DNA of 64,000 nucleotides from Nocardia asteroides (GCF_021183625.1 NZ_CP089214.1:1302001-1366000), one strand, 5' to 3'. Numbered from the stretch's first letter, positions 35,401 to 48,205 are shown. Program-made: numbers and translations. The notes: generated from the sequence alone by a model not told the origin.

Positions 35401-38400
35401 GAGAGCTTCTTCGCGCTCGGCGGCGACAGCATCGTCTCCATCCAGCTGGTGTCGCGGGCCAAGGCCGCCGGGCTCGGCTTCGGCGCCCGCGACGTGTTCG
35501 AGCGCAAGACGGTGGCCGCGCTGGCCGCCGTCGCCACCGACGTCACCGCGGTCGCGGTGCGCGAACTGCCCGGCGGCGGAACGGGTCCGGTCGAGCCGAC
35601 CCCGATCGTGCACGCCATGCTGGACGGCGGCCACTGGCGGCGCTTCGGCCAGGCCGTGCTGATCGGGCTGCCCGCCGGCACCGACCTGGCCCCCGCGCTG
35701 CAGACCCTGCTCGACCACCACGACCTGCTGCGCTCGACGCTGCGCCGCGACCCGGACACCGACGGCTGGACCTGGGATGTGGCCGCTCCCGGCGCGGTCG
35801 ACGCGGGCGACCTGATCGAGACCGTGCCCGGCGGGACCGATCTCGACGCCGCGCTGGACGCCGCCGCCGACCGGCTGGACCCGGAGCACGGCGTCGTTGT
35901 CCGGGTGGTCGTCGTCGAGCGGGACGAGCCGCTGGCCTGGCTGGTGCTGCACCACCTGGTCACCGACGGCGTCTCCTGGCGCATCCTGTTCCCCGACCTC
36001 GCCACCGCCGCGCTCGGCGGCACGCTCGCCCCGGTCGGCACCTCGTTCCGGCGCTGGGCGCACGGCCAGCGCGAGCACGCCGCCACCAGGGCGGCCGAGC
36101 TGCCGGTCTGGCAGCGCATCGCCGCCACCGACGACCCGCCGATCGGCTCCGCGCCCTTCGACCCCGCGCTCGACGTGGTGGGCACGATGGCGCAGGAGCA
36201 CACCGTCATCGCGCCCGAACTGGCCGACGCCACGCTCGGCGCCACCGCCGAGCGGTTCCACTGCGGCCCCGACGACGTGCTGCTCGCCGCGCTCGCCCTG
36301 GCCATCACGCGCTGGCGGGACCGCCGCACGGCGGTCTTCACGCTGGAGGGCCACGGCCGCGCCGAATCGGTCCTGCCCGGCGCCGACATCGCCCGCACGG
36401 TCGGCTGGTTCACCACCGTGCACCCGGCCGCCGTCGACCTCACCGGCATCGACCTCGCCGACCCGGGCGCGGCGCTCAAGGCCGTCAAGGAGCAGCTGCG
36501 CGCGGTGCCGGACAAGGGCATCGGCTACGGCATGCTGCGCTACCTGAACCCGGAGACCGCGCCCGCGCTCACCGGGCACCCCGAGCCGCAGATCAGCCTG
36601 AACTACCTGGGCCGGGCCGAGACCGACGGCAGCGGCCCCTGGCTGCCGCGCCGGTTCGCCGCCACCCAGGACGACCGCGCGCCGCTGGCCGCCGCGCTCG
36701 ACATCAACGCGGTGCGCACCGCGGCCGGGCTCGAGGTCACCTGGGCCTACGCCGCCCGGCTGCTCACCGCCGCCGAGGTCACCGAGCTGGCCGCGCACTG
36801 GGAGTCGGCGCTGCGCGCGCTCGCCGCCGCGGAGACCGGGGGCCGGACGCCGTCCGACTTCCCGCTGCTCGCGCTGGAGCAGCCGCAGATCGAGAGCTGG
36901 GAGCGCGAGTACCCGGCGCTCACCGACGCGTGGCCGCTCTCGCCGCTGCAGTACGGGCTGCTCTTCCACGCCGTCTACGACACCGACACCGCCGACGGCT
37001 ACACCGTGCAGTCGCTGCTCACCCTGGCGGGCACGGTCGACGCGGCCCGGCTGCGCGCCGCCGCGCAGGCGGTGATCGACCGGCACGAGAACCTGCGGGT
37101 CGCCTTCGTGGAGACCGCGGACGGGCCGCGGCAGCTCGTCGTCGCCGCCGCCGAGGTGGGCTGGCGCGAGCTGGACCTGCGCGCGGTGGCCGACCCCGAG
37201 GCCAGGCAGCGCGAGCTGGATCGGATCGTCGCCGTCGACGCCCGCACCCGCTTCGAGCTGACCCGCCCGCCGCTGGTCCGCTTCACCCTGGTCCGGCTGC
37301 CCGGCGACACCTGCCGGCTGATCCTCACCAACCACCACCTGGTGCTCGACGGCTGGTCGACGCCGCTGCTGGTCCGTGAGCTGCTCACCCTCTACGTCAC
37401 CGCGGGCGACGCCGCCGCGCTCCCGCCCGCGCACTCCTACCGCGAGTTCCTGGCCTGGCTGGCCGAGCGCGACGACGCCGCCTCGCTCGCCGCCTGGACC
37501 GCGTCGCTGGCGGGCATCGACACCCCCACCCGGGCGCTGCCGAGCCTGGCCGGGATCGAGACCACCGAGACCGGCGCGGTCACGCTGGAGTTGCCGCGCG
37601 CGACCGTCGCCCGCTGGGAGAGTACGGCCCGCGCCGCCGGCGCCACGGTGAACACCCTGGTGCAGGCGGGCTGGGCGCTGCTGCTCGCCATGCTGACCGG
37701 CCGCACCGACGTGGTCTTCGGCGGCACCGTCTCCGGGCGCCCGCCGGAGCTGCCCGGAGTCGAGGAGATGATCGGGCTCTTCATCAACACGCTGCCGGTG
37801 CGGGTCCGGCTGGACCCGGCGGAGAGCGCGGCCGCGCTGCTGGCCCGGGTGCAGGCCGAGCAGGCGCGGCTGCTGGATCACCAGCACGTCGGGCTGGCCG
37901 CCATCCACGAGGCGGTCGGGCTGGCCGAGCTCTTCGACACGCTCACCGTCTTCGAGTCCTACCCGATCGACCGGGCGGCGCTCTCCCAGGCGCTGGACAT
38001 CGCCGGGATGCGGGTGCTGGACGTGGCGGGCACCGACGCCACCCCCTACCCGCTGAACCTCATGGTGATCCCGCAGCGCGGCGACGACGGCGACACCCTC
38101 GAGGTCACGCTCAAGTACCTGACCGGGCACCTCGCCCCCGACGCCGCGCGGCCGCTGCTGGAGCGCTTCGTCCGGCTCACCGACCAGCTCGCCGCCCGCC
38201 CGGAGGCCCCGCTCGCCCACCTGCGCACCTGCGCCGACGCCGAACTGGCCGCGCTGGCCCCGGTGCGCGGCCCCGCGGGGGTCCCCCCGCGCACCCTGCC
38301 CGAGCTGCTCACCGCGGGCGCCGCGCTCGACCCCGACGCGATCGCGGTGCGCGCGGGCGACCTGAGCATGACCTACCGCGAGCTCGACACCTGGTCCAAC

Positions 38401-41400
38401 CGGTTCGCGCGGATGCTGCTGCGCCGCGGCATCGGCCGCGAGGTGTTCGTGATCCTGGCGCTGACCCGCTCGCTGGAGTCGGTGGTCGCGGTCTGGGCGC
38501 TGGCCAAGACCGGTGCCGCCTTCGCCCCGCTGGACCCGAACCACCCGGTGGAGCGGATCGAGCACATGCTCACCGATTCGAAGGCCCCGATCGGCGTCAC
38601 CGTCACCGCGACCGGCGAGACGCTGCCGAGCACCATCGACTGGCTGCTGCTCGACGACCTGAACACGATCCGCCGGGTCATGACGGTCTCCGCCGACCCG
38701 ATCACCGACGCCGAGCGCGGCGGCCCGATCTTCCCGGACCAGACCGCCTACCTGATCTACACCTCCGGCTCCACCGGCAAGCCGAAGGCGGTGCTGCTCA
38801 GCCACCGCGGCATCGCGAACATCGTCGCGGACCAGCGGGAAAGGCTCGGCCACGACTCCGCGACCAGCGCGCTGCAGGTGGCCTCGCCGAGCTTCGACGC
38901 CTCGGTGTACGAGCTGCTCAGCGCGCACGCCTCCGGCGGGCGGCTGGTGGTGGCGCCGCCGGAGGTCTACGGCGGCGCCGCGCTGGCCGAGCTGCTCCGC
39001 ACCGAGCGGGTGACGCACGCGGTGATCACCCCGTCCGCGCTGGCCACCATGGAGCCGGCCGGGCTGGACGAGCTGCGGGTGCTCGTCGTCGCGGGCGAGG
39101 CCGCGACCCCCGAGCTGCTGGAGCGCTGGGCGCCGGGCAGGCGCATGGTGAACGAGTACGGCCCCACCGAGTTCAGCATCTGGGCCACCGGCCCGGCCGA
39201 GCTGGTCGCGGGTGAGCGGATCACCATCGGCGGGCCGATCCGCGGTGCCGCGGCGGTGGTGCTCGACAGCTGGCTGCGCCCGGTCCCGGTCGGCGTGCCC
39301 GGCGAGCTGTACCTGGCCGGGCCCGCGCTGGCCCGCGGCTACTTCAACCGGTTCGGCATGACCGCGGCGCGGTTCGTCGCCGACCCGTACGGCGCGCCGG
39401 GCAGCCGCATGTACCGCACCGGCGACATGGTCCGCTGGACCGAGCGGCACAAGCTGGAGTACCTGGGCCGCAGCGACTTCCAGGTGAAGATCCGCGGGCT
39501 GCGGATCGAGCTGGGCGAGATCGACGCGGTGCTCTCCCGCGACGAGCAGGTGGAGTACGCGGTCACCATCGGCCGCGCCGGGCCGGCCGGCGCGACCGTG
39601 CTGGTGTCGTACGTGCTGCCCGTCGCTGGCGTCCCGCTCGACGTCGAGCTGCTGCGCGAGCGGGTGGCCGCGGTGCTGCCCGGGTACATGGTGCCCGCGT
39701 ACGTGGTGGTGCTGGACGCGATCCCGCTCACCCCGGTCGGCAAGCTGGACCGGGCCGCGCTGCCGATCCCGGACTTCACCGACGCCGCCCGCCCGTACCT
39801 GGCGCCGCGCACCCCGGTCGAGGAGGCGGTGGCCGCCGTCTTCGCCGAGGTGCTCGAGGCCGAGCGGGTCAGCGCCGACCAGTCCTTCTTCGAGCTGGGC
39901 GGCAACTCGCTGAGCGCCACCAAGGTGGTGGCGCGGGTGAACGCGGCGCTCGGCGCGCGGATCGCGCTGCGCGACCTCTTCGACGCCCCGACCGTCGCGC
40001 AGCTCGCGGCGCGGGTGGTGCCCGCGCTCGACGCGGGCGGCGGGCGCGCGCTCGCCGCGCGGGTCCGGCCGGACCGGATCCCGCTCTCCCCCGCACAGCA
40101 GCGCATGTGGGTGCTGAACCGGATGGATCCGGGCTCGCCCGGCTACAACATCGCGGTCGCGCTGCGGCTCACCGGCGCGCTGGACACCGGCGCGCTGCGC
40201 GCCGCCTTCGGTACCGTCGCCGCCAGGCACGAGAGCCTGCGCACCGTCTACCCGCAGGACGCCGACGGCGCCCGCCAGGTGGTGCTCGACGCCGCCGACG
40301 CCACCCCCGATGTCGCCGTGCGCGACGTGGCGCCCGCCGCGCTGCGCGCCGAGATCACCGCCGCGGCGGCCGTCGGCTTCGACCTGGTCGAGCAGGTACC
40401 GCTGCGCGCCACCGTCTTCCGGCTCGCCCCGCAGACGCACGTGGTGCTGCTGGTCGTGCACCACATCAGCGCCGACGGCGCCTCCATGGCCCCGCTCGCG
40501 ACCGACCTGGTCACCGCCTACGCCCGGCACACCGCGGGGAGCACCGAGGCGGCGCCGCCGCTGCCGGTGCAGTACGCGGACTTCGCGCTGTGGCACCGGG
40601 AGCTGCTCGGCACCGAGTCCGACCCGGATTCGGTGGCGGCGCGGCAGCTCCGGTTCTGGACCGACGCGCTGACCGGCGCACCGGACGTGGTCGAGCTCCC
40701 CGCCGACCGCCCGCGACCGGCGGTGCAGTCGCTGCGCAGCGCCGACCTGGAGTTCAGCCTGGACCCGGCGCTGGCGGGGGCGCTGCGCGCCCTGGCGAAC
40801 GAGCACGGCGCGAGCCTGTTCATGGTGGTGCACGCGGCGCTCGCGGTGCTCACCGCGCGGCTCAGCGGCACCGGCGACGTCGTGATCGGCACCCCGGTGG
40901 CCGGCCGCGGCGACCGCGCCCTCGACGACCTGGTCGGCATGTTCGTGAACACCCTCGCCCTGCGCACCCCCGTCGATCCGGCCGCCACCTTCGGCGAGTT
41001 CCTCGCCACCGTGCGCGGCGCCGACCTGGATGCCTTCGCGCACGCCGACGTCCCCTTCGAGCGGCTGGTGCAGGTGCTCGACCCGGCCCGCTCGACCGCG
41101 CACCACCCGCTCTTCCAGGTCACGCTGAGCCTGCAGAACTACGTGGCGCCGGTGCTGGAGCTGCCCGGCCTCCGGGTCGAGGTCGAGGACTTCGACCGCG
41201 GCTCCTCGCAGTTCGACCTCACCGTCGACCTGCGCGAACACGCGGACGGGCTGACCGGCGTGCTCACCTACGCCACCGACCTCTTCGACGAGCCGAGCGC
41301 CCGCGCGCTGATCCGGCGCTGGCAGCGCATCCTGAGCGCCGTCACCGCCGCGCCCGGCGTCCGGATCGGCGACATCGACCTGCTCGACGCGGCCGAGCGC

Positions 41401-44400
41401 AGCGAGCTGGCCACCGTCGCCGGGCCGGAGACCGCGGGAACGGCAACGCTTCCCGCGCTCCTCTCCGGCACCGCCGACCGCTACCCGGACCGCACGGCCG
41501 TGATCGCCGACGGCGTGACGCTCAGCTACCGCGAGCTGGCCGAGCGCGGCACCCGGCTGGCCCGGCTGCTGCGCGGCGCGGACACCGACTCGGTGGTGGC
41601 GCTCGGGCTGCCGCGCGGCGCCGCGCTGCTCACCGGGGTGTGGGCGGCCGCGCTGGCGGGCGCCGCCTTCCTGCCGGTGGATCCGAAGCACCCCGCCGAG
41701 CGGATCGAGCACATGCTCACCGACTCCGGCGCCCGCACCGGCATCACCCTCGCCGCGTACCGGGACCGCCTGCCGGACACCGTCGACTGGCTCGTCCTCG
41801 ACGACCTCGGTGACCGGCCGAAGGCCGCGCTGCCCGCCGTGCACCCGGACGACCTCGCCTGGCTGATCTACACCTCCGGCTCCACCGGCACCCCCAAGGG
41901 CGTCGCGGTCGCGCACCGCGGCATCGCCGACCTGGTCGCCGCGCAGCGCGAGCTGCTCACCCTGGACGAGACCGCCCGGGTGCTGCAGGTGGCCTCGCCG
42001 AGCTTCGACGCCTCGATCTTCGAGGCGCTCATGGCCTTCGGCCACGGCGGCGCCGCGGTGGTGTCGCCGCCGGAGGTCTTCGGCGGCGCCGCGCTGGCCG
42101 AGCTGATCGCCGCCGAGGCGGTGACTCACCTGGTGATCACGCCGTCGGCGCTGGCCACCATCGACCCGGATACGGTGCCCGGCGTGCGGGTGCTCGCCGT
42201 CGCGGGCGAGGCCGTCGGGCCGGAGCTGGTGGCGCGCTGGGCGACCGGGCGCGACCTGGTGAACCTGTACGGCCCGACCGAGAGCACGATCTGGGCGACG
42301 GCCTCCGCGCCGCTGGCCGCCGACGAGCCGGTGACCATCGGCTCCCCGATCCGCGGGGCGTCGGTGCTGGTCCTGGACGACCGGCTGCGTCCGGTGCCGG
42401 TCGGCGTCGCGGGCGAGCTGTACCTGGCGGGCCCGGCGCTGGCGCGCGGCTACCACGGCCGCCCCGGGCTCAGCGCCGCCCGCTTCGTGGCGCACCCGTT
42501 CGCGCCGGGGCAGCGCGCGTACCGCACCGGTGACCTGGTGCGCTGGACCCGCGCCGGAGCCACGCTGCGGCTGGAGTACATCGGCCGCACCGACTTCCAG
42601 GTCAAGGTGCGCGGCCAGCGCATCGAGCTCGGTGAGATCGACGCCGTGCTCGGCCGGGTCGACGGCGTGCGGCAGGCGGTGACGCTCGGCGTGCCCGGCC
42701 CCGGCGGCACCGCGCTCGCCGCCTACCTCGTGCGCGCCCCCGGCGCCGAGCTGGACACCGCACTGGTGCGCGCCGCCGCGGCGGAGACGCTGCCCGGCTA
42801 CATGGTGCCCGCGGCCTTCGTCGTCCTCGACGAGCTGCCGCTCACCGCCGTCGGCAAACTGGACCGGAACGCGCTGCCCGCGCCGGAGTTCAGCACCGAG
42901 CGCGCGGGGTATCGGGAACCCGCGACGCCGACCGAGCAGATCCTGGCCGAGGTCTACGCCGAGCTGCTCGGGCTGGATCGGGCCGGGGCCGACGACTCGT
43001 TCTTCGCGCTCGGCGGCGACAGCATCCTCGCCATCCAGCTGGTGTCGCGGGCCAAGCAGCACGGCGTCACCTGCACGCCGCTGCAGGTCTTCGAGCACCG
43101 CACGGTGGCCGCGCTGGCCGCCGCCGCGGACGCGAGCGGCCCCGCGGTGGTGCTGGAGGAGCTGCCCGGCGGCGGGGTCGGCGAGTTCCCGCTGCCGCCG
43201 ATCGGCCACTACATGCTCGAGCGCGGCGGCGACCACCGCCGCTTCGCGCAGACGGCCGTGCTCGACCTGCCCGCCGGAATCGACCGGGCGGGCATCGTGG
43301 CCACGCTCGCCGCGGTGCTCGACCGGCACGACATGCTGCGCGCCCGCCTTGTCACGCACGGCGAGCCGCGGGTGCTGGTCGCCGAGCCCGGCTCGGTTGC
43401 GGTGGACGGGCTGCTGCACCGGGTGCGGCACAGCACCACCGACCCGATCGAGCTGCGCGAGCACGCGGCGAGCGAGCTGGACGCGGCGCTGGACCGGCTC
43501 GATCCGGCGAACGGCACCGTGCTGCAGTTCGTCTGGCTGGACCCGGAGTCCGGCACCGGCCGGTTGATCATCGTCGCGCACCACCTGGTGATCGACGGCG
43601 TCTCCTGGCGCATCCTGATCCCGGACCTGATCGGCGCCTGGGCGCAGGTCTCGGCGGGCGCCACCCCGGTGCTCGCCGAGACCGGCACCTCGGTGCGGCG
43701 CTGGGCCACCGCGCTCACCGAGGAGGCGCACAGCGCGCACCGCACCGCCGAGCTCGGGCACTGGCAGGCGGTCGCCGCCACCCCGGACCCGCTGCTCGCC
43801 GGCCGCCCGCTCGACCCCGCGATCGACACCACCCGCACCCTGCGGCTGCTCGACCGCGAGGCGACCGCCGAGGTCACCGCCGCGCTGCTCACCACGCTGC
43901 CCGGCATCTTCGGCGGTGGCGTGGAGGACGCGCTGCTCGCCACGCTCGCGCTCACCCTGCTGCGGCTGCGCGGCGGCACCGACCCGGTGCTGCTCCGGCT
44001 GGAGGGGCACGGCAGGCAGGAGGAGGTGATCCCGGGCGCCGAGCTCTCCCGCACCGTCGGCTGGTTCACCAGCCTCTACCCGGCGCGGCTCGACCTCACC
44101 GGGATCGACCTCGCCGATGCGCTCGCCGGCGGCCCGGCCATGGGCGCCGCCATCCGCGCCACCGCGCGGCAGCTGCGTGCCATTCCGGACAAGGGCATCG
44201 GTTTCGGGCTGCTGCGCTACCTGAACGCCGAGACCGCCGCGCAGCTCCCGGCCGGGCTGCCCGGCCAGGTCAGCGTCAACTACCTGGGCCGCTACGCCGC
44301 GGGCGACATCCCGGCCGGGCTGGACGGGCTCGGCTGGCTGCCCACCGACGCGCTCGGCGAGCTGCCCGCCGGCGAGCACCCGGATGTGCCGCTGCAGTCC

Positions 44401-45378
44401 GTGATCGACATCAACGCCCTCGTCGTCCGCGACCGGCTGCAGATCACCGTCGGCTACCCCGGCGAGCTGCTGGACGAGCCCTTCGCGGCCCGGCTGGCCG
44501 AGCTCTGGCTGGACACCCTGGCCGCGGCCGCCCGCTTCGCCGGCTCCGACGCGGCCCGCGCCTTCACCGAAACCGCATCGGCCCCGGCCGGTTCCGGACT
44601 CGGCCTGGACGTGGTGCTGCCCATCCGGACCGGCGGAGCCGAGCCCGCGCTGTTCTGCGTGCACCCCTCCTCCGGCATGGCCTGGACCTACCTCGGCCTC
44701 GCCGACCTGCTCGAGCCCGGCCGCCCGATCTACGGGCTGCAGGCGCCGGACCTGAGCGGGCGCGAGCCGTCGGTGCGCTCCATCGAGGAGTTCGCCGACC
44801 GCTACGTCCGGGAGATCCGCGCGCTGCAGCCGGAGGGGCCCTACCACCTGCTCGGCTGGTCGTTCGGCGGGCTCATCGCGCACCACGTCGCGACGAAGCT
44901 GCGCGCGCAGGGCGCCGAGCTCGGCGTGGTCGCGCTGCTCGACGCCGACACCGCCGATCTCGACGGCGACAGCTTCGAACCGCTCACCCCCGGCGCGTTC
45001 GTGAACGCCTTCGGCTCGGTCTTCGGCATCGAGGACGTCCCCGCCGACGCCACCGCGGAGCGGGCCGCCGAGCACATCAGGGAGCGGCTCGGCATCGCGC
45101 TGATCGACGCCGGAACGCTGGAGCGGCTGGCCGGCTCGCACAACGCCTCCGCGCACACCAGGACCGGCTACCGGCGCCCGGTGTTCGACGGCGACATCGT
45201 CTACGTCTCCGCCACCGTCGACAGCTCGGAGATCTTCGGCGCCGAGAACTGGCGGCCCTACGTCACCGGCGCCATCACCAACCACGACGTCGCGGTCACC
45301 CACGACGAACTCACCGCACCGCACGCGCTGGCCATCGTGGCGCGCGTGCTCGATCACCACCTGGGAGGCCAGCGATGA
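32455..45378 (+). CDS. Trimodular non-ribosomal peptide synthetase (C-A-T-E-C-A-T-C-A-T-E-TE)
   Basis: A 4307-residue NRPS. Module 1: C (about 15-450; HHLVLDG at 145), A (TSGSTG at 612), carrier Ser992 in LGGDSI, epimerase (HHLVTDG at 1166; [18 protein letters not shown]). Module 2: C (HHLVLDG at 1627), A (TSGSTG 2103), carrier Ser2485 in LGGNSL. Module 3: C (HHISADG 2669), A (TSGSTG 3140), carrier Ser3523 in LGGDSI, epimerase (HHLVIDG 3709), thioesterase with GWSFGG (Ser4136). This predicts D-L-D residues released by hydrolysis or cyclisation; an epimerase next to the thioesterase also occurs in ACV synthetase. The N-terminal C domain is EntF-like and could accept an acyl or aryl starter. 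By-eye specificity residues: DIENVGGVT (module 1), DAYVVAEIW (2), DAFVAALIW (3), not assignable with confidence. No MbtH gene is nearby. The stop overlaps the exporter ATG. Confidence 0.96.
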   Translation: MQQLTPPVTPAPDGSFELSAAQLGIWFAQHIAGATPISIAQYVELSGAVDVAELERAARRAGREFGTGYLRIGEADGRPYQLVDPTLDDSLELLDLRAEPDPEAAAQAWMRAEYRAPLDPATDRLVHVAVLRLAEDRWYWYSRIHHLVLDGMGALAMVQRTGELYNAAVDGVEPPAAKADDLRTIVAADRAYRESGRFATDREYWLEHLAGMADPVSLAGRVAAVDGHPALVSGALPESTAALLDSVAAAVNSGVAPTVVAAFGAYLAAMTGAPEVVLSLPVSARTTASLRRSGGMIANVVPLRLAVGPATTVGALIRAAQGELTGALRRQRYRQEDIFRDQGRAMDEAVSFGPSVNLMMVDTRIRLGAVTGRLHVLTSGLIDDLFVNLYPGVGGESTHIDFQGNANLYSEAELAAQHRRFLLFLHRFLAAGPDSPLAGLTVLTDAERAELAPRHGAAGPAVRALPEIIAAGIDLDRSAVALTGDGAALTYAELDARTAQLARELVARGAGPERAVAVSIPRSVDSVLATLAVARTGAAFVPIDPTYPADRIEHMLSDSGVVTGVTVAAGLPGRIDWLVLDDPATAARIAGQSTEPPAVRVHPDQAAYVIYTSGSTGLPKGVVVTHRGLAGLVTGSGDGFGVTGDSVVAHAVSPSFDISVEEILVTLARGATLAVVPPSAYAGAELAAVLRGHGVTHLNVTPTVVGSLDPAALPALRTVVVGGDACPPELVTRWAGRTLLNGYGPTETTVTATLTGPLDPDAPVTIGTPQPGVAAVVLDPWLRPVPAGTTGELYLAGPGLARGYHRRTGLTAARFVANPHAAGERMYRTGDLVRWTDRFELEYLGRSDFQVKVRGFRIELGEIDAALHRHPEVEFALTVGAETPSGATALVSYVLPRPGTAPHPEALKAAAGESLPSYMVPSVVLLLDRVPLTPLGKVDRKALPAPDFGARASTGRTPSTPREELLARLFAEVLGLESVGVDESFFALGGDSIVSIQLVSRAKAAGLGFGARDVFERKTVAALAAVATDVTAVAVRELPGGGTGPVEPTPIVHAMLDGGHWRRFGQAVLIGLPAGTDLAPALQTLLDHHDLLRSTLRRDPDTDGWTWDVAAPGAVDAGDLIETVPGGTDLDAALDAAADRLDPEHGVVVRVVVVERDEPLAWLVLHHLVTDGVSWRILFPDLATAALGGTLAPVGTSFRRWAHGQREHAATRAAELPVWQRIAATDDPPIGSAPFDPALDVVGTMAQEHTVIAPELADATLGATAERFHCGPDDVLLAALALAITRWRDRRTAVFTLEGHGRAESVLPGADIARTVGWFTTVHPAAVDLTGIDLADPGAALKAVKEQLRAVPDKGIGYGMLRYLNPETAPALTGHPEPQISLNYLGRAETDGSGPWLPRRFAATQDDRAPLAAALDINAVRTAAGLEVTWAYAARLLTAAEVTELAAHWESALRALAAAETGGRTPSDFPLLALEQPQIESWEREYPALTDAWPLSPLQYGLLFHAVYDTDTADGYTVQSLLTLAGTVDAARLRAAAQAVIDRHENLRVAFVETADGPRQLVVAAAEVGWRELDLRAVADPEARQRELDRIVAVDARTRFELTRPPLVRFTLVRLPGDTCRLILTNHHLVLDGWSTPLLVRELLTLYVTAGDAAALPPAHSYREFLAWLAERDDAASLAAWTASLAGIDTPTRALPSLAGIETTETGAVTLELPRATVARWESTARAAGATVNTLVQAGWALLLAMLTGRTDVVFGGTVSGRPPELPGVEEMIGLFINTLPVRVRLDPAESAAALLARVQAEQARLLDHQHVGLAAIHEAVGLAELFDTLTVFESYPIDRAALSQALDIAGMRVLDVAGTDATPYPLNLMVIPQRGDDGDTLEVTLKYLTGHLAPDAARPLLERFVRLTDQLAARPEAPLAHLRTCADAELAALAPVRGPAGVPPRTLPELLTAGAALDPDAIAVRAGDLSMTYRELDTWSNRFARMLLRRGIGREVFVILALTRSLESVVAVWALAKTGAAFAPLDPNHPVERIEHMLTDSKAPIGVTVTATGETLPSTIDWLLLDDLNTIRRVMTVSADPITDAERGGPIFPDQTAYLIYTSGSTGKPKAVLLSHRGIANIVADQRERLGHDSATSALQVASPSFDASVYELLSAHASGGRLVVAPPEVYGGAALAELLRTERVTHAVITPSALATMEPAGLDELRVLVVAGEAATPELLERWAPGRRMVNEYGPTEFSIWATGPAELVAGERITIGGPIRGAAAVVLDSWLRPVPVGVPGELYLAGPALARGYFNRFGMTAARFVADPYGAPGSRMYRTGDMVRWTERHKLEYLGRSDFQVKIRGLRIELGEIDAVLSRDEQVEYAVTIGRAGPAGATVLVSYVLPVAGVPLDVELLRERVAAVLPGYMVPAYVVVLDAIPLTPVGKLDRAALPIPDFTDAARPYLAPRTPVEEAVAAVFAEVLEAERVSADQSFFELGGNSLSATKVVARVNAALGARIALRDLFDAPTVAQLAARVVPALDAGGGRALAARVRPDRIPLSPAQQRMWVLNRMDPGSPGYNIAVALRLTGALDTGALRAAFGTVAARHESLRTVYPQDADGARQVVLDAADATPDVAVRDVAPAALRAEITAAAAVGFDLVEQVPLRATVFRLAPQTHVVLLVVHHISADGASMAPLATDLVTAYARHTAGSTEAAPPLPVQYADFALWHRELLGTESDPDSVAARQLRFWTDALTGAPDVVELPADRPRPAVQSLRSADLEFSLDPALAGALRALANEHGASLFMVVHAALAVLTARLSGTGDVVIGTPVAGRGDRALDDLVGMFVNTLALRTPVDPAATFGEFLATVRGADLDAFAHADVPFERLVQVLDPARSTAHHPLFQVTLSLQNYVAPVLELPGLRVEVEDFDRGSSQFDLTVDLREHADGLTGVLTYATDLFDEPSARALIRRWQRILSAVTAAPGVRIGDIDLLDAAERSELATVAGPETAGTATLPALLSGTADRYPDRTAVIADGVTLSYRELAERGTRLARLLRGADTDSVVALGLPRGAALLTGVWAAALAGAAFLPVDPKHPAERIEHMLTDSGARTGITLAAYRDRLPDTVDWLVLDDLGDRPKAALPAVHPDDLAWLIYTSGSTGTPKGVAVAHRGIADLVAAQRELLTLDETARVLQVASPSFDASIFEALMAFGHGGAAVVSPPEVFGGAALAELIAAEAVTHLVITPSALATIDPDTVPGVRVLAVAGEAVGPELVARWATGRDLVNLYGPTESTIWATASAPLAADEPVTIGSPIRGASVLVLDDRLRPVPVGVAGELYLAGPALARGYHGRPGLSAARFVAHPFAPGQRAYRTGDLVRWTRAGATLRLEYIGRTDFQVKVRGQRIELGEIDAVLGRVDGVRQAVTLGVPGPGGTALAAYLVRAPGAELDTALVRAAAAETLPGYMVPAAFVVLDELPLTAVGKLDRNALPAPEFSTERAGYREPATPTEQILAEVYAELLGLDRAGADDSFFALGGDSILAIQLVSRAKQHGVTCTPLQVFEHRTVAALAAAADASGPAVVLEELPGGGVGEFPLPPIGHYMLERGGDHRRFAQTAVLDLPAGIDRAGIVATLAAVLDRHDMLRARLVTHGEPRVLVAEPGSVAVDGLLHRVRHSTTDPIELREHAASELDAALDRLDPANGTVLQFVWLDPESGTGRLIIVAHHLVIDGVSWRILIPDLIGAWAQVSAGATPVLAETGTSVRRWATALTEEAHSAHRTAELGHWQAVAATPDPLLAGRPLDPAIDTTRTLRLLDREATAEVTAALLTTLPGIFGGGVEDALLATLALTLLRLRGGTDPVLLRLEGHGRQEEVIPGAELSRTVGWFTSLYPARLDLTGIDLADALAGGPAMGAAIRATARQLRAIPDKGIGFGLLRYLNAETAAQLPAGLPGQVSVNYLGRYAAGDIPAGLDGLGWLPTDALGELPAGEHPDVPLQSVIDINALVVRDRLQITVGYPGELLDEPFAARLAELWLDTLAAAARFAGSDAARAFTETASAPAGSGLGLDVVLPIRTGGAEPALFCVHPSSGMAWTYLGLADLLEPGRPIYGLQAPDLSGREPSVRSIEEFADRYVREIRALQPEGPYHLLGWSFGGLIAHHVATKLRAQGAELGVVALLDADTADLDGDSFEPLTPGAFVNAFGSVFGIEDVPADATAERAAEHIRERLGIALIDAGTLERLAGSHNASAHTRTGYRRPVFDGDIVYVSATVDSSEIFGAENWRPYVTGAITNHDVAVTHDELTAPHALAIVARVLDHHLGGQR

Positions 45379-46334
45379 CCCACGGCGTCGTCGTCAGCGG
45401 AATCGAGAAGTCGTTCGGTTCCGTACGAGCACTGCGCGGCATCGACTTCCACGCCGACCCCGGCGAGGTGCTCGGCATCCTCGGGCCGAACGGCGCGGGC
45501 AAGACCACCACCGTCAACATCCTCTCCACCCTGGTCGAGCCGGACCGCGGCCGCGCGCTGGTGGCCGGGCACGACGTGGTCGCCGACCCCGCCGCGGTGC
45601 GCCGCTCGATCATGCTCACCGGCCAGTACGCCGCGCTGGACGACATGCTCAGCGGACATCAGAACCTCGTCATGTTCGGCCGGCTCATGGGGCTGCGCAA
45701 GCGCGCGGCGCGGCTGCGCGCGGACGAGCTGATCGGCGAGTTCGGCCTCGAGCGCGCCGCCGGTCGGCCGGTCGGCACCTACTCCGGCGGCATGCGCAGG
45801 CGGATCGACATCGCCTGCGGGCTGGTGGTGCGGCCGGAGGTGGTGTTCCTGGACGAGCCGACCACCGGGCTCGACCCGCGCAGCAGGCAGGGGGTGTGGG
45901 ACCTGGTCGCCGGCTTCAAGAAGGCCGGGATCACCACCCTGCTCACCACCCAGTACCTGGAGGAGGCGGACGCGCTCAGCGACCGCATCATCGTCATCGA
46001 CCAGGGCCGGGTGATCGCCGAGGGCACCGCGGACCAGCTCAAGTCGCGCACCGGCGGCAGCTACTGCGAGATCGTCCCGCTGAGCACCGCCGACCTGCCC
46101 GCGATCGCCCGCGCGCTCGGCACGCTGCTGCCCGAGGACCGCTACCCCGGCCCGGACGCCGACCGGATCGCCATCCCGGCCCCGGACGGCGCCAAGACGC
46201 TGGCCGAGGCGCTGCGCAGACTGGACGGCGCCGGGGTCGAGCTGGTCGACATCGCGCTCCGCCGCCCCTCGCTCGACGATGTCTTCCTGCAGCTCACCGG
46301 CCACCTCGCCACCTCCATCGAGGTGACACCGTGA
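45375..46334 (+). CDS. ABC exporter ATP-binding protein (DrrA-like)
   Basis: A 319-residue ATPase: Walker [12 protein letters not shown]-loop [14 protein letters not shown], signature [12 protein letters not shown], Walker [14 protein letters not shown]-loop [11 protein letters not shown], and the C-terminal extension typical of DrrA drug-efflux ATPases ([31 protein letters not shown]). Coupled to the NRPS by a 4-bp ATGA overlap and to the next permease by GTGA. It probably powers export of the NRPS product, which also may give self-protection. Confidence 0.95.
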   Translation: MTHGVVVSGIEKSFGSVRALRGIDFHADPGEVLGILGPNGAGKTTTVNILSTLVEPDRGRALVAGHDVVADPAAVRRSIMLTGQYAALDDMLSGHQNLVMFGRLMGLRKRAARLRADELIGEFGLERAAGRPVGTYSGGMRRRIDIACGLVVRPEVVFLDEPTTGLDPRSRQGVWDLVAGFKKAGITTLLTTQYLEEADALSDRIIVIDQGRVIAEGTADQLKSRTGGSYCEIVPLSTADLPAIARALGTLLPEDRYPGPDADRIAIPAPDGAKTLAEALRRLDGAGVELVDIALRRPSLDDVFLQLTGHLATSIEVTP

Positions 46335-47158
46335 CCGCGGCGACCGGCGCAGCCTGGCTGGCGCGGGCGGGCGCCACGCCGCGCCGCGCACAGCAGTGGT
46401 GGGTGCTCACCTCCAGGCTGGTCGCTCCGGCGCTGCGCTCCGGCGAGGTGATCACCTCGGTGCTGGCCCCGGTGACCTTCACCGCAAGCTTCTACATCCC
46501 GCTGAAGACCATCATGACCTTCGCGGGCACCGGTTTCAGCAGCTACGCGCAGTACCTGATGCCGCTGGTGATCCTGCAGGCGGCCGCGTTCACCGCGGTC
46601 TCGGCGGCCTTCCGGGCCGCCTCCGACGCCGTCTCCGGGCTGAACCGGCGCTGGGGCTCGATGCCGGTTGGCCCGCTGGTGCCCGCGGCGGCGCGCCTGT
46701 CCGGCAATGTGTTCCGGCTGGTGGTGGCGATGCTCACCGCGGTGGTGTGCGGGCACGTGATCGGCTTCCGCTTCTACAACGGCGCGGCCGACACCGCCGG
46801 TTTCCTGTTGTTCTCGCTGCTCATCGGGGTCGCGCTGTGCCTGGGCGCGGATGTCATCGGCACCGCGTCGCGCAGCCCGGAGGCGACCGCGCAGGCGCTG
46901 GTACTGCCCCCGCTGATCTTCGGCATGCTCTCCACCGGACTCGCCCCCGCGGCGCAGTTCCCCGGCTGGGTGCAGCCCTTCGTGCGCAACCAGCCGGTCT
47001 CGCAGTGGGCGGCCGCGCTGCGCGCGCTGGCAGGCGACTCGCTGCCGAACGCGGGCGCCGTCACCTGGTCGCTGCTCGCTCCCCCGCTGGCCTGGGCGCT
47101 CGGCATCGTGGCGCTCTGCATCCCCCTTTCCGTCCGGCTGAGCCGCAGGAGGGCCTGA
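46331..47158 (+). CDS. ABC-2 type permease, first exporter subunit (DrrB-like)
   Basis: A 275-residue membrane protein with about six hydrophobic segments (EVITSVLAPVTFTASFYIPL; YLMPLVILQAAAFTAVSAAF; LVVAMLTAVVCGHVIGF; FLLFSLLIGVALCLGADVIG; ALVLPPLIFGMLSTGLAPAAQFPGW; LAPPLAWALGIVALCIPLSV). The PGWVQPFVRNQPVSQW stretch is typical of DrrB/DrrC permeases. GTG start at 46331 overlaps the ATPase stop; its stop shares one base with the next ATG. Confidence 0.92.
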   Translation: MTAATGAAWLARAGATPRRAQQWWVLTSRLVAPALRSGEVITSVLAPVTFTASFYIPLKTIMTFAGTGFSSYAQYLMPLVILQAAAFTAVSAAFRAASDAVSGLNRRWGSMPVGPLVPAAARLSGNVFRLVVAMLTAVVCGHVIGFRFYNGAADTAGFLLFSLLIGVALCLGADVIGTASRSPEATAQALVLPPLIFGMLSTGLAPAAQFPGWVQPFVRNQPVSQWAAALRALAGDSLPNAGAVTWSLLAPPLAWALGIVALCIPLSVRLSRRRA

Positions 47159-47964
47159 TGATTCCCACCGCAACCCCGCCGCCCGCCGCCGAGCACTCGC
47201 TGCTCGCGTTCGGCGCGCACACCCTGATCCAGACCCAGCGGCTGCTGATGCGCTGGGTCCGCAACCCGGTGTCGCTGCTGGAGACGCTGATCGTCCCGTG
47301 CCTGCTGCTGGTCATGCTGGACACCGTGATCGGCGGGCAGATCCGCCGGTTCACCGGCAGCGAGGCGCTGTTCGGCTCGGTGCCGCTGGTCGCCGTCGTC
47401 GGCGCGCTCTCCGGCGCGGTGGCGGGCGGCATCCTGCTCGGCCGGGAGCGCGACGCCGGGCTGCTGGCCCGGTTCTGGGTGCTCCCGGTGCATCGCGGCT
47501 CCGGGATCGCCTCCCGGATCCTGGCCGAGGGCTGCCGCATCCTGGCGGGCACGGTGGCGATCGTCGCGGTCGGGTACCTGCTCGGCTTCCGGTTCCAGCG
47601 CGGGCTGCTGCCTGCGCTGGCCTTCTTCGGCATCCCGGTGCTCTTCGGCCTCGCCTTCGCCACCCTGGTGACCGCGGTCGCGGTCTTCACCGCGAAATCG
47701 ACGCTGGTGGAGGGGATCACCATCGTCACGTCGCTGATGATGTTCTTCAGCACCGGCTTCGTCCCGCTGGCCGCGTACCCGCAGTGGATCCAGCCGGTGG
47801 TGCGCAACCAGCCGCTCTCCACGGCGGTGGACACCATGCGCGCGCTCGCCGAGGGTGGTGCGCTGGCCCGGCCGCTCACGCTGACCGTGGCGTGGTCGCT
47901 CGGCGCGATCGTGGTCTTCTCGGTTCCGGCGGCGATCGGGTACCGGCGGGCGAGCAGGCGCTGA
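47158..47964 (+). CDS. ABC-2 type permease, second exporter subunit (DrrC-like)
   Basis: A 268-residue paralogue of the preceding permease, with the same six-segment pattern and ending segment YPQWIQPVVRNQPLSTAVDTMRAL. LLMRWVRNPVSLLETLIVPCLLLVMLD near the start matches DrrC-type permeases. Start ATG overlaps the previous stop by one base (TGATG). Last gene of the NRPS-exporter operon. Confidence 0.93.
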   Translation: MIPTATPPPAAEHSLLAFGAHTLIQTQRLLMRWVRNPVSLLETLIVPCLLLVMLDTVIGGQIRRFTGSEALFGSVPLVAVVGALSGAVAGGILLGRERDAGLLARFWVLPVHRGSGIASRILAEGCRILAGTVAIVAVGYLLGFRFQRGLLPALAFFGIPVLFGLAFATLVTAVAVFTAKSTLVEGITIVTSLMMFFSTGFVPLAAYPQWIQPVVRNQPLSTAVDTMRALAEGGALARPLTLTVAWSLGAIVVFSVPAAIGYRRASRR

Positions 47965-47989
47965 GCCTGGGAGGCCGCACGAAGCCCAC

Positions 47990-48205
47990 CCCGCCCGAGT
48001 CGGTCCCGGTCACTATGTCGCCCTGGCCGGACATCCGGCCATTGACGATGAGTTCGGCGAGGTCGTAGCCGAACGGGGCCAAAGTCAAGTCGTCGAAGTC
48101 GAGGATGGCGACTTGGTCGTCGGCGAGGATGAAGTTGCGGATATCGCTGTCTTTGTACAGGGCGACGGGATGTCGGGCGATGGCGGTCGTCGGGTCAGCA
48201 ATGCG
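47990..48205 (-). pseudogene. Remnant of an APH/choline-kinase-like phosphotransferase
   Basis: Reverse-strand translation from 48205 gives PVALYKDSDIRNFILADD, then VAILDFDDLTLAPFGYDLAELIVNG: the metal-binding DFDD and the N-containing segment before it, as in aminoglycoside phosphotransferase-like kinases. The frame is closed upstream by TAA at 48206-48208, there is no start codon, the N-lobe and most of the catalytic loop are missing, and similarity stops near 47990. Base composition here is slightly lower in GC than the flanks. A decayed gene fragment just beyond the NRPS-exporter operon, opposite in strand. Confidence 0.65.

Noticed and set aside
31939..45360. 4473-residue open frame on the reverse strand opposite the NRPS
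   Set aside because: High-GC antisense shadow: low-complexity Arg/Gly/His/Val composition and no motifs, while the forward frame has full NRPS domains.
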